DNA from: Flaviramulus basaltis
GTDB taxonomy: Bacteria; Bacteroidota; Bacteroidia; Flavobacteriales; Flavobacteriaceae
DNA: 64,000 nucleotides
Reading direction: 5' to 3'
Assembly (NCBI RefSeq): GCF_900114265.1
Contig: NZ_FPKV01000002.1
Location: 1,116,001 to 1,180,000, forward strand
This document shows positions 19,191 to 27,086 of this stretch, in pieces. Positions within the stretch are counted from its first letter, which is position 1, and the number at the start of each line of letters is the position of its first letter. The position numbers were made by a program, and so were the translations under genes. The notes beneath the pieces were generated by a model. It saw only the letters and a program-made list of their open reading frames with translations, ran no database searches and was not told the origin of the DNA.

Positions 19191-19316
19191 AATTTTTACT
19201 TAAAAAAAGGTAAACAACAAGTGAACAAAATCATTTAAATATCTGAAAATCAATATTTAATAAATTATTAATTTTTAAGAAAAATTAATTTAAAATTTAA
19301 GTTTTAATAGATGAAA

Positions 19317-20975
19317 TTAATTTTCTAATTCTAAAAAATAACTTAAGAGTTCATCTTTTGCCTCAAGATTGAGCTTTTTTCTAAGTCTGTAACGTGCTGT
19401 TTTTACACTTTCGGCAGTAATTCCTAATATAGATGCAGATTCTTTTATATTTAAATTAAGACGTATTAGTGCACAAATTCTAAGATCGTTAGAACTTAAA
19501 TCTGGATGTTTTTCTTTCAATTTTTCAATAAAACCAGTATGCACTTCTTCAAAATAACGTTTAAAATCTTCCCAATCTCTATCAATATTTATATGCTGTC
19601 TGATGATATGATTTAGATCCTTAATAATATGTTCTTGCTGTTTTGGAGAAGCTACTTTAAAAGATTCTATTTTTTCTTTAAGCTGTTGAAACAATTCACT
19701 CTTTTGAACAAAATTAAGCGTGTAAGATGTAAGCTCTTTGTTTCTATAATCTAATTTTTGTCTTAATTCTTGTTGTTTTAGTTTCGAATTTTCTAATTCG
19801 GTTTTATTGGATTCTTCTTTTGCAATTTGCAATTCTCTTCGTTGTGATGTTCGCTTTATTAAATTTAAATAATAAATTATAGCTACAACCACTAGGGTTA
19901 ATAAACCTAATACTAAAGCCCATTTTATAATATTATTAGTATACTCCTTTTCAGCAAATAATTCAAGCTCTTTTTTATTACTTTCAATTTCATTGTTTAA
20001 TTCTAAAGCAGCAATTCGCATCGTTTTTTCAGAGTTAAAAATACTATCCTTTAAAAAAATATATTTATCATAGTAATTTAAAGCTTCATCAGGTTTTCCT
20101 TCAAGACGCTTTAAATCTTTGAGTTCCTTATAAGCCTCAAGTTCATATCGTTTTAAATTCTTTTCCTTTGCTCTTTTTGCAGCTAAAACCAAATGTTCTT
20201 CCGCAGTATCAAACTCATTGTCAAGAATTAATAATTTCCCATATTGAATCAGATTGCTTGTCATACCATCAGCATCATTAACTGCTCTCCCATTGATTAT
20301 AGCTTTTTGAATATGATAATACGCCTGCTCTTTTTCATCTAGTTTAATATATAAAACACCAAGCCTATTATGAGCCTCAGCAATACCATAGACGAAATTT
20401 TCATCAGTATGCATTTTTAAGGCATTTGTTAGGTATTCCTTTGCTTCTTCAAATTTATTTTGATCAATATAAATAGATCCAATTTTAGTAAATGTTGTAG
20501 CAATTCTAGACTTTAAATTTAAAGCCGTGAACTGGTTAATAACGTCTTCATACATGTTTAATGCCTTCTCTTCATCATTCAATGCAGCATAAACCATGGC
20601 TAGGTTTAAAGTACAATTAGCAATATTTTCTAAATCATTTAGCGCTTTATTTTGCTTTAAAGCATCATTTAAATGTTTAATAGCCTCTAAGTGATTTCCT
20701 CTTGTCCAATAAGCAACACCCAATACACGGTTTGCTTTTGCTTGACCTTTTTTGTAGTTAAGACTATCTGATAACTTTAAACCTCGTTTACCATATTTAA
20801 GAGACTCGTTTGAGTTAACTATCCAATATTGATATCCTATATCATTAACAATATCAACATAAAACTCAGATTTTGAAACCTGATTATCAAGTAATGTTTT
20901 AAGGCTGTCTATTTTATGTTGCGAAAAACACAACGTAGAGATAGATAGAATGTATATTACAAAAAAGGTTTTCAT
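19317..20975 (-). CDS. TPR-repeat membrane regulator with C-terminal LuxR-type helix-turn-helix
   Basis: Protein of 552 residues: signal sequence (MKTFFVIYILSISTLCFSQ), about seven tetratricopeptide repeats between residues of roughly 30 and 310 (for example ALNMYEDVINQFTALNLKSR), a transmembrane helix near 350-372 (WALVLGLLTLVVVAIIYYLN), a coiled coil (about 375-430) and a C-terminal helix-turn-helix (LNLNIKESASILGITAESVK, then TARYRLRKKLNL). This layout, a periplasmic TPR sensor joined to a cytoplasmic DNA-binding domain, is common in flavobacteria and implies one-component signalling across the inner membrane. It lies upstream of the minus-strand exported/lipid block, but a terminator separates them, so control of that block is only inference. 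Confidence 0.9.
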   Translation of the reverse strand: MKTFFVIYILSISTLCFSQHKIDSLKTLLDNQVSKSEFYVDIVNDIGYQYWIVNSNESLKYGKRGLKLSDSLNYKKGQAKANRVLGVAYWTRGNHLEAIKHLNDALKQNKALNDLENIANCTLNLAMVYAALNDEEKALNMYEDVINQFTALNLKSRIATTFTKIGSIYIDQNKFEEAKEYLTNALKMHTDENFVYGIAEAHNRLGVLYIKLDEKEQAYYHIQKAIINGRAVNDADGMTSNLIQYGKLLILDNEFDTAEEHLVLAAKRAKEKNLKRYELEAYKELKDLKRLEGKPDEALNYYDKYIFLKDSIFNSEKTMRIAALELNNEIESNKKELELFAEKEYTNNIIKWALVLGLLTLVVVAIIYYLNLIKRTSQRRELQIAKEESNKTELENSKLKQQELRQKLDYRNKELTSYTLNFVQKSELFQQLKEKIESFKVASPKQQEHIIKDLNHIIRQHINIDRDWEDFKRYFEEVHTGFIEKLKEKHPDLSSNDLRICALIRLNLNIKESASILGITAESVKTARYRLRKKLNLEAKDELLSYFLELEN

Positions 20976-21136
20976 TATCTTATTAGCATATGATCAAAGA
21001 AGATTAATTCAAAGTTAATATTTTTCTTTTATAGTTTAAATTTTAAGGATTTATCTATGGAAACTTTAAATTAAAGACGTAATAAGATTATAATTGTGTC
21101 ATAATATTTATTAATGTTAACAGAGCTCATATAAAC

Positions 21137-21170
21137 AAAAAAAATCCCAAGCTTAAGGCTCAGGATTTTT
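21137..21170 (-). terminator. terminator of the ferredoxin gene
   Basis: On the minus strand an imperfect hairpin (AAAATCC with GGATTTT, plus AGC with GCT around a TTAAG loop) runs into about eight T residues, 26 bases after the ferredoxin stop codon. Confidence 0.75.
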
Positions 21171-21195
21171 TATAATCTAAATATCTTTTATTTAT

Positions 21196-21570
<375 letters not shown>

Positions 21571-21593
21571 TCAAGAACTCACAAGAGTTTCCT

Positions 21594-21601
21594 TAAATTT
21601 G
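21594..21601 (+). promoter_or_regulatory. candidate -7 box for the acyl-CoA reductase gene
   Basis: TAAATTTG matches TAnnTTTG, 43 bases before the ATG at 21645. No good -33 TTTG is seen, so this is one-box support. Confidence 0.4.
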
Positions 21602-21607
21602 CAGTTG

Positions 21608-21639
21608 CAAAAATAAAGCCAAAACCATTCATAACCAAA
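21608..21639 (-). promoter_or_regulatory. promoter of the ferredoxin gene
   Basis: Reading the minus strand, TTTG (complement at 21636-21639), 20 bases, then TATTTTTG (complement at 21608-21615). Both boxes and the spacing fit the Bacteroidota -33/-7 promoter. The ferredoxin ATG lies 58 bases downstream of the -7 box. Confidence 0.6.
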
Positions 21640-21644
21640 TTAGA

Positions 21645-22703
21645 ATGCAATTACAACAAAGAATTAACGCTTTTGTAAAATTAGGAGAATTTTTAGAGCA
21701 ATTTTCTAATGAAGTTATACAAAAGAAAGATAATATTGAACACATCAATCTATTCTTTGATGGTTTTCAACATCAAATAAAACTTGCCGAAGAACACAAT
21801 GGTTGGTTTACAAAAGAAAATATAAGGTTTGCTTTAGCATCATGGACAAAAGCATTAACTACAGATAATCTAAACAAATGGTTAGAACCTTACACGGTTA
21901 AAGTTAGCAACCCAAAACAAGTTGCTATTATTATGGCAGGAAATATTCCTTTAGTAGGTTTTCATGACTTTCTTTCAGTGTTAATTAGTGGTCATCATGT
22001 TATTATAAAACAATCCTCAAACGATAAACACCTACTTCCCTACTTATCTAAATATTTAGAATTTATTGAACCAGAATTTAAAGGAACAATAATATTTACA
22101 GAAAATAAATTAGAAAATTTTGATGCTGTTATTGCCACAGGAAGTAACAACACAGCACGTTACTTTGAATATTATTTTAAAGGGAAACCATCAATTATTA
22201 GAAATAACAGAAACTCGGTTGGAGTTTTAACTGGTAAGGAAACTACAGAAGATTTAAAAAACTTATCCGAAGATATTTTTAGATATTACGGATTAGGGTG
22301 CAGAAATGTATCTAAACTCTTTGTGCCAAAAGGCTATAAATTTGACACGTTTTTTGAAGCCATGTATCACTGGCATCCCATTATTGATAAAGCTAAATAT
22401 GCTAATAATTACGATTACAACAAAGCAGTGTATTTAATGAGCGAATTTGATATGCTTGAAAATGGCTTTTTTATGATAAAAGAAGACGAAAGCTATGCAT
22501 CTCCTATTGCCACTTTATTTTATGAATATTATGAAGACGCAAATCAATTGAAAGAGAAATTGGAATCTAAAAAAGAGCAAATTCAATGTATTGTTTCAAG
22601 TGGATTTACAGAAAATGAAATCGCTTTTGGAGACACACAAAAACCTAATCTTTGGGATTATGCGGATAGTGTCGATTCTATTGAATTTTTATTAGCAATT
22701 TGA
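21645..22703 (+). CDS. acyl-CoA reductase (LuxC-like)
   Basis: Protein of 352 residues in the LuxC/acyl-CoA reductase family, a branch of the aldehyde dehydrogenase fold that reduces acyl-CoA to aldehyde with NADPH. It shows the nucleotide-binding stretch AIIMAGNIPLVGFHDFLSVL (about 94-113), HHVIIKQSSNDKHLLPYL, the ATGSNNTARYFEYYF strand, and a likely nucleophile C219 in RYYGLGCRNVSKLFVP. It is shorter than luminous-bacterium LuxC (about 480 residues). serC starts 76 bases downstream and serA follows, an arrangement I recall as common in flavobacteria. No luxAB or luxDE genes are nearby, so bioluminescence is not implied. Confidence 0.88.
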   Translation: MQLQQRINAFVKLGEFLEQFSNEVIQKKDNIEHINLFFDGFQHQIKLAEEHNGWFTKENIRFALASWTKALTTDNLNKWLEPYTVKVSNPKQVAIIMAGNIPLVGFHDFLSVLISGHHVIIKQSSNDKHLLPYLSKYLEFIEPEFKGTIIFTENKLENFDAVIATGSNNTARYFEYYFKGKPSIIRNNRNSVGVLTGKETTEDLKNLSEDIFRYYGLGCRNVSKLFVPKGYKFDTFFEAMYHWHPIIDKAKYANNYDYNKAVYLMSEFDMLENGFFMIKEDESYASPIATLFYEYYEDANQLKEKLESKKEQIQCIVSSGFTENEIAFGDTQKPNLWDYADSVDSIEFLLAI

Positions 22704-22779
22704 CCAAAAAATTATTGAATTTTTAACATGAAATACCCAATTAATTAGCAACTTTGCAACTTAATTTTTACCATATAAA

Positions 22780-23844
22780 ATGAAAAAACACAACTTTAGT
22801 GCAGGACCAAGCATTTTACCTCAAAGCGTCTTACTAAAAGCATCAGAGGCAGTAATGGACTTAGATAACAGCGGTTTATCATTAATAGAAATATCCCACA
22901 GGAGTAAAGCTTTTGTAGATATTATGGAAAATGCCAGGTCATTAGCTTTAGAATTACTAGGTTTAGAAGGCAAAGGTTATAAAGCATTATTTTTACAAGG
23001 TGGTGCAAGCACACAGTTTTTAATGGTAGCTTTAAATCTTTTAGAAAAAAGAGCCGGTTATATAAACTCTGGAACTTGGGCAGATAAAGCTATTAAAGAA
23101 GCTAAAATATATGATGATATTTATGAATTAGGATCATCTAAAGAAGCAAATTATAATTACATTCCTAAAGGGTACGATATTCCTGAGGATTACGATTATT
23201 TTCATTGTACTTCAAATAACACCATTTTTGGTACACAAATGAAAGAATTCCCAAACTCACCAATACCGATGGTTTGTGATATGAGTAGCGATATTTTTTC
23301 TAGAACACTAGATTTTTCAAAATTCGACTTAATATATGCAGGTGCTCAAAAAAATATGGGTCCAGCAGGAACAACTTTAGTCATTGTTAAAGAAGATATT
23401 TTAGGAAAAGTATCTCGTAAAATCCCATCAATGATGGATTACAAAAAACACATTGGTAGTGGTAGTATGTTCAACACACCTCCAGTATTCCCTGTATACA
23501 CATCTATGTTAACATTAGAATGGTTAAAAGGGCTTGGTGGTATTGCTGCCATTGAAAAAGAAAATGAAAAGAAAGCGCGTTTAATGTATTCTGAAATTGA
23601 TTTAAACCCATTATTTAAAGGATTTGCGGTAAAAGAAGATCGTTCTAACATGAATGCAACGTTTACTTTAGAAAACGAAAACTTAAAAGATACTTTTGAG
23701 ACTATGCTTAAAGAAGCTGGTGTTGAGGGTTTAAATGGTCACCGAAGTGTTGGTGGTTACAGAGCTTCAATGTATAACGCTTTACCTTTAGATAGTGTAA
23801 AAGTTGTTGTAGAAATAATGAGCGAATTAGAAAGTAAAGCTTAA
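22780..23844 (+). CDS. serC: phosphoserine aminotransferase
   Basis: Class V aminotransferase of 354 residues, converting 3-phosphohydroxypyruvate and glutamate to phosphoserine. It starts with the typical KKHNFSAGPSILPQSVL. The PLP lysine is K191 in YAGAQKNMGPAGTTLV, the phosphate-binding segment is FLQGGASTQFLMVALNLL, and the C-terminus carries GLNGHRSVGGYRASMYNAL, which holds the substrate-phosphate contacts. serA follows after a 69-base gap containing a degenerate palindromic repeat, so the two serine-pathway genes are likely one transcript with the repeat in the intercistronic RNA. Confidence 0.97.
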   Translation: MKKHNFSAGPSILPQSVLLKASEAVMDLDNSGLSLIEISHRSKAFVDIMENARSLALELLGLEGKGYKALFLQGGASTQFLMVALNLLEKRAGYINSGTWADKAIKEAKIYDDIYELGSSKEANYNYIPKGYDIPEDYDYFHCTSNNTIFGTQMKEFPNSPIPMVCDMSSDIFSRTLDFSKFDLIYAGAQKNMGPAGTTLVIVKEDILGKVSRKIPSMMDYKKHIGSGSMFNTPPVFPVYTSMLTLEWLKGLGGIAAIEKENEKKARLMYSEIDLNPLFKGFAVKEDRSNMNATFTLENENLKDTFETMLKEAGVEGLNGHRSVGGYRASMYNALPLDSVKVVVEIMSELESKA

Positions 23845-23852
23845 AAATTAAT

Positions 23853-23919
23853 CGTCATACTGAATGAAGTAAAAAAATCTCTTTAATAGATTTTCACGTT
23901 ATACTTCCTCCCAATGACA
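23853..23919. repeat. degenerate extragenic palindromic element
   Basis: An imperfect palindrome fills the serC-serA gap. Outer arms GTCAT and ATGAC, inner arms GAAGTA and TACTTC, and innermost AAATCT and AGATTT pair in order. The minus strand reads TTGGGAGGAAGTATAACG, then GAAAATCT, which resembles the 'TTGCGAGGA.CGAAG' palindromes scattered through many Bacteroidota genomes. I see no second copy in this window. Its right arm ends at 23919 and contains an ATG that could be mistaken for the serA start. Confidence 0.65.
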
Positions 23920-23931
23920 AAAAAAACAAAA

Positions 23932-24882
23932 ATGAAAGTATTAGCAAACGATGGAGTTTCACAAAGCGGAATTGATGCACTAGAAAAAGGCGGATATGAA
24001 GTAATAACAACTACAGTAGCACAAGAGCAATTAATAAACTACATCAACGAAAAAGATATCGCTGTTTTATTAGTGAGAAGTGCAACAACAGTTCGTAAAG
24101 ATTTAATTGATGCTTGTCCAGGATTAAAAATTATTGGTCGTGGTGGTGTTGGTATGGATAATATTGATGTAGAATATGCACGTGAAAAAGGACTTAGTGT
24201 CATTAATACGCCAGCAGCTTCCTCACATTCTGTTGCAGAATTAGTGTTTGGACATTTATATGGATTAGCACGTTTTTTACATAACTCTAACAGAGATATG
24301 CCTCTTGAAGGTGATACTAATTTTGGTAAATTAAAAAAGGCTTATGCTAAAGGTACAGAACTAAAAGGAAAAACTTTAGGTGTTTTAGGTTTTGGCCGTA
24401 TTGGTCAAGCTACTGCTAAAGTTGCACTAGGAGCTGGAATGAAAGTAATTGCTTTTGATCCATTTTTAGAAAAAGCTAATTTAGAATTAGACTTTTTTGA
24501 TGGACAAACTTTAAACTTTGAAATTAAAACCATTTCTAAGGAAGATGTTTTAAAACAATCAGATTTTATCACATTACACGTTCCTGCACAAAAAGACTAT
24601 GTAATTGACGAAGCAGAATTCAATATCATGAAAGATGGTGTTATTATAGCCAACGCAGCTCGTGGTGGTGTACTTAATGAAGTAGCACTTGTTAAGGCTT
24701 TAGAAAGTGGAAAAGTAGCGAGAGCAGCTTTAGATGTTTTTGAAAAAGAACCTAAACCAGAAATGCAGTTATTAATGAATCCAGCACTATCATTAACACC
24801 TCATACAGGTGCTGCAACAAACGAAGCACAAGATAGAATTGGTACAGAATTAGCCTCTCAAATTATTAGTATCCTTGGGTAG
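23932..24882 (+). CDS. serA: D-3-phosphoglycerate dehydrogenase, short form
   Basis: NAD-dependent D-2-hydroxyacid dehydrogenase of 316 residues, the first step of serine synthesis. An ATG 18 bases upstream (23914) is in frame, but it lies inside the palindromic repeat; the ATG at 23932 gives the conserved MKVLANDGVSQSG. The nucleotide loop is GVLGFGRIGQA (G153, G155, G158), with catalytic R244 (NAARGGVLNE), the acid in VFEKEPKPE and H291 (LTPHTGAAT). The C-terminal ACT/regulatory domain of long SerA forms is absent, so allosteric serine inhibition through ACT is not expected. The pairing with serC supports this role over other hydroxyacid dehydrogenases. Confidence 0.93.
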   Translation: MKVLANDGVSQSGIDALEKGGYEVITTTVAQEQLINYINEKDIAVLLVRSATTVRKDLIDACPGLKIIGRGGVGMDNIDVEYAREKGLSVINTPAASSHSVAELVFGHLYGLARFLHNSNRDMPLEGDTNFGKLKKAYAKGTELKGKTLGVLGFGRIGQATAKVALGAGMKVIAFDPFLEKANLELDFFDGQTLNFEIKTISKEDVLKQSDFITLHVPAQKDYVIDEAEFNIMKDGVIIANAARGGVLNEVALVKALESGKVARAALDVFEKEPKPEMQLLMNPALSLTPHTGAATNEAQDRIGTELASQIISILG

Positions 24883-24916
24883 TTAAAAGTAAAATGTGAC
24901 CATTACGTTATAATTG

Positions 24917-24947
24917 AGTCCTAACTATAAATGTTAGGGCTTTTTTT
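24917..24947 (+). terminator. terminator after serA
   Basis: An 8-bp stem (GTCCTAAC with GTTAGGGC, one T-G wobble), a 7-base loop and seven T residues, 35 bases after the serA stop. Confidence 0.85.
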
Positions 24948-24999
24948 GTACATTGAACATCCTAATTTTATTAACTTTAAAAAATTAAAATATACTATT

Positions 25000-25638
25000 A
25001 TGTCTGGAATTTTAGATTTATTAAACAGTGACCTTGGAAAAACCATTATTAGTGGCGTTGCTGGTCAAACCAATCAGCCACAAAACAAAACACAAGATGT
25101 TTTAACAATGGCATTGCCTGTATTAATGGCAGCAATGAAACGAAATGCATCAACTCCACAAGGAGCTGAAGGCTTATTAGGTGCGCTAAGTAGTAAACAT
25201 GATGGAAGTATTCTTGATAACTTAGGTGGTTTATTTGGTGGTGGTGTAGATTCTAATGTTCTTGACGATGGTAGCAAAATATTAGGTCATGTTTTAGGTG
25301 GTAAACAACAACGTGTTGAAAGTACTTTAGGAGCAAAAGCTGGAATGGATGCTGGTTCTGTGGCACAAATATTAAAAGTAGCTGCACCAATTTTAATGGG
25401 TGTTTTAGGTAGTCAAGCTAAAAAACAAAATGTTAGTAGTTCTAGTGGTATTGAAGGCCTACTTGGTGGTTTACTAGGTGGAAATTCACCACAACAAGAA
25501 CAAAGCTTTTTAGAATCTATTTTAGATGCAGATGGTGATGGAAGTATTATTGATGATGTTGCTGGTATGGTATTAGGTGGCAGTAAAAAGAAAGGTGGCC
25601 TTGGTGGTTTACTAGGTGGGCTTTTTGGTAGAAAATAA
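25000..25638 (+). CDS. DUF937 domain-containing protein (YidB-like)
   Basis: Protein of 212 residues. The frame is open from an ATG at 24931, but that codon is inside the serA terminator; the ATG at 25000 gives MSGILDLLNSDLGKTIISG, the normal family start. DUF937 features are visible: a helical N-terminus, then KTQDVLTMALPVLMAAMKRN, and a repetitive glycine/leucine-rich region (GLLGGLLGG and similar near the C-terminus). DAGSVAQILKVAAPILMGVL repeats the helix pattern of the N-terminal part, suggesting an internal duplication. Function is unknown; no signal peptide is seen. It is bracketed by terminators and so probably monocistronic. Confidence 0.88.
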   Translation: MSGILDLLNSDLGKTIISGVAGQTNQPQNKTQDVLTMALPVLMAAMKRNASTPQGAEGLLGALSSKHDGSILDNLGGLFGGGVDSNVLDDGSKILGHVLGGKQQRVESTLGAKAGMDAGSVAQILKVAAPILMGVLGSQAKKQNVSSSSGIEGLLGGLLGGNSPQQEQSFLESILDADGDGSIIDDVAGMVLGGSKKKGGLGGLLGGLFGRK

Positions 25639-25666
25639 TTCCATTTTACAAATAATAATCAAAAAT

Positions 25667-25697
25667 GAGTTAAACTTAACGTTTAGCTCTTTTTTTT
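25667..25697 (+). terminator. terminator after the DUF937 gene
   Basis: A 9-bp stem (GAGTTAAAC with GTTTAGCTC, one wobble), a TTAAC loop and eight T residues. Confidence 0.85.
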
Positions 25698-25795
25698 GTT
25701 AAAACCTCTTAAAAACAAGCATTTAAGTAATGATTTTTGTAATTTTAATATTATAGTGTTTAACTAAACGAAAACAATAGTTAACTCATTCTTAA

Positions 25796-25826
25796 TTGAA
25801 AAACATGCTATTATATAATACATTTG
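25796..25826 (+). promoter_or_regulatory. promoter of the lipoprotein/histidine-rich protein/receptor operon
   Basis: TTG (25796-25798), 20 bases, TACATTTG (25819-25826). Both boxes and spacing fit the Bacteroidota consensus, and the ATG follows 24 bases later at 25850. Confidence 0.6.
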
Positions 25827-25849
25827 GTAAATAAAACTTATTAAAAGCT

Positions 25850-26287
25850 ATGCAAAAACTTATATACATATTATTAATTGGTTTAATTATTTTTAATTGC
25901 AATTCAACCAAACCTATTACATCAAAAACTGATGAACAATTAGAAAGTCTTAAGCAAAATGACACTGTTTCTATTGCAAATGATGAACTAGAATACCAGA
26001 TTATTATAATAGAGCCAGGTTTTAATTTTTGGCTAGCTAGCACTGCAAAACCTGAAGGTTACTATTCACAATCTTTTTTAGAAAACAGAAATTACCAGTA
26101 TGTTATTGAATGGAATCAGCGAGTAATTCAGCCGCAAATATACAATCCAAACCTGTATGAATTAAGAATCGATTATCAACCAGGTATAGATTATGGTTAT
26201 GAAGTCAATTATAAACTTTACAACTATTTCATTTACTTTCAACTAAAATACAAACAAAGGTTAGGTCCATATACACCTAGAATTTAA
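25850..26287 (+). CDS. small lipoprotein of unknown function (resembles DUF6146)
   Basis: Protein of 145 residues. The N-terminus MQKLIYILLIGLIIFNCNST looks like a flavobacterial lipoprotein signal with the cysteine after FN, although asparagine before cysteine is not a textbook lipobox. The conserved-looking core is EYQIIIIEPGFNFWLAS, followed by GYYSQSFLENRNYQYVIEWN and a tyrosine-rich C-terminal half (YQPGIDYGYEVNYKLYNYF). I recall similar sequences under the name DUF6146 in flavobacteria but cannot confirm it. It is the first gene of a run continuing with the 26305 and 26625 genes; a good promoter precedes it. Confidence 0.75.
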   Translation: MQKLIYILLIGLIIFNCNSTKPITSKTDEQLESLKQNDTVSIANDELEYQIIIIEPGFNFWLASTAKPEGYYSQSFLENRNYQYVIEWNQRVIQPQIYNPNLYELRIDYQPGIDYGYEVNYKLYNYFIYFQLKYKQRLGPYTPRI

Positions 26288-26304
26288 ATTAGTTTTAGTT
26301 ATTT

Positions 26305-26625
26305 TTGCAACAAATAGAAATTTTGGACAAATTAAAAAAACGCTGGGGTATTGATAGTAATTGGCAAATTTTCGCCATTTTATTAGTATTCGCTATAACA
26401 GGCTCAACAGCATCATACATAGGTAAACCTATTTTAAAATTATTAAGTATTACTACCGACAGTTTTGGAACTTATGGATATTGGTTAGTGCGCATTGTTT
26501 TACTTTTTATAATGTATCAATTCATGTTAGTTTTTTTTGGTTGGTTATTTGGACAACACAAGTTTTTTTGGAACTTTGAAAAAAAAATGATTCGTAGAGT
26601 AGGCTTAAAACGTTTTGTAGATTAA
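26305..26625 (+). CDS. small two-helix membrane protein (resembles DUF6787)
   Basis: Protein of about 106 residues. No ATG is available at the 5' end; the likely start is TTG at 26305, with a second TTG at 26323 (before DKLKKRWGIDSNWQ) as an alternative. Two membrane segments are visible: IFAILLVFAITGSTASYIG and LVRIVLLFIMYQFMLVFFGW. The C-terminus FWNFEKKMIRRVGLKRF is basic and probably cytoplasmic. Relatives I remember in flavobacteria are named DUF6787 or wrongly called diacylglyceryl transferase. Function unknown. Its TAA overlaps the ATG of the next gene by one base, so the two are translationally coupled. Confidence 0.72.
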   Translation: MQQIEILDKLKKRWGIDSNWQIFAILLVFAITGSTASYIGKPILKLLSITTDSFGTYGYWLVRIVLLFIMYQFMLVFFGWLFGQHKFFWNFEKKMIRRVGLKRFVD

Positions 26626-26957
26626 TGAATCAAATTAAGGAACATATCGTTTTTAAGCTAATTACTTTTTCTTTAGCATTAATGTTATTAGTTCCTACTG
26701 CAATAAAATTTGCGCATATTTTTACACATCATAATCACAAAGTTTGTGTTGGTGGTCAATCAACACATATTCATAAAGTAGATTTAGATTGTGATTTTCA
26801 TAAATTTCAACTCAATCAAAATTTCACACTTAGTAATTCATTCTTAAAGTTATTTTCACCTCAAGAAAAATCATTGGAAATTGTTTCTCAATACACTTTC
26901 TTAAGCAAATATCAACGCCTACATTTTTCACTTCGGGGTCCTCCTTCTCTAATTTAA
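26625..26957 (+). CDS. histidine-rich small membrane/exported protein
   Basis: Protein of 110 residues. A hydrophobic N-terminus (FKLITFSLALMLLVPTAIKF) is followed by a metal-ligand-rich patch: HIFTHHNHKVCVGG, STHIHKVDLDCDFHKF, giving about eight histidines and two cysteines in 30 residues. The rest (FTLSNSFLKLFSPQEKSLEI) is not informative. The start overlaps the previous stop (TAATG). A TonB-dependent receptor with a His/acidic loop follows 129 bases downstream. I infer a periplasmic metal-binding or sensing accessory for that receptor, probably for zinc or copper; no named family is certain. Confidence 0.78.
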   Translation: MNQIKEHIVFKLITFSLALMLLVPTAIKFAHIFTHHNHKVCVGGQSTHIHKVDLDCDFHKFQLNQNFTLSNSFLKLFSPQEKSLEIVSQYTFLSKYQRLHFSLRGPPSLI

Positions 26958-26971
26958 TATTATCAAAATAT

Positions 26972-27020
26972 GCTGAAATAACTTCAGCTTAAATCATTTT
27001 CCCGTTTTCGAGAAAATGAT
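26972..27020 (+). promoter_or_regulatory. two consecutive hairpins in the receptor leader
   Basis: Hairpin 1: GCTGAA (26972-26977), loop ATAAC, TTCAGC. Hairpin 2: ATCATTTTC (26993-27001) pairing with GAAAATGAT (27012-27020), with CG/CG closing a TTTT loop. No long T run follows, so neither looks like a standard terminator. Their place between the histidine-rich gene and the receptor suggests attenuation, RNA processing or a regulator-binding site. Confidence 0.4.
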
Positions 27021-27086
27021 CATTTTAAACGAAAACTCAACACAGAATATTGAGGAATTCATTAATATTAAATTAAACATATTTAT

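Larger units (their letters stand above)
18968..19316. other. 349-base intergenic region with promoter box and terminator
   Basis: No open frame is supported. On the minus strand it holds the terminator of the TPR regulator gene (19151-19190) and then a candidate promoter for the desaturase operon (19105-19112), leaving a leader of about 130 T/G-rich bases before the desaturase ATG. Confidence 0.6.

Noticed and set aside
21645-22703. Bioluminescence gene luxC
   Set aside because: The protein is shorter than luminous-bacterium LuxC, and luxA, luxB, luxD and luxE are absent.
23914-23931. Upstream in-frame ATG as the serA start
   Set aside because: The codon is part of the palindromic repeat, and the six residues it would add are absent from the conserved SerA start.
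24931-24999. Upstream ATG as the DUF937 start
   Set aside because: It lies within the serA terminator hairpin, and the added residues do not fit the family.
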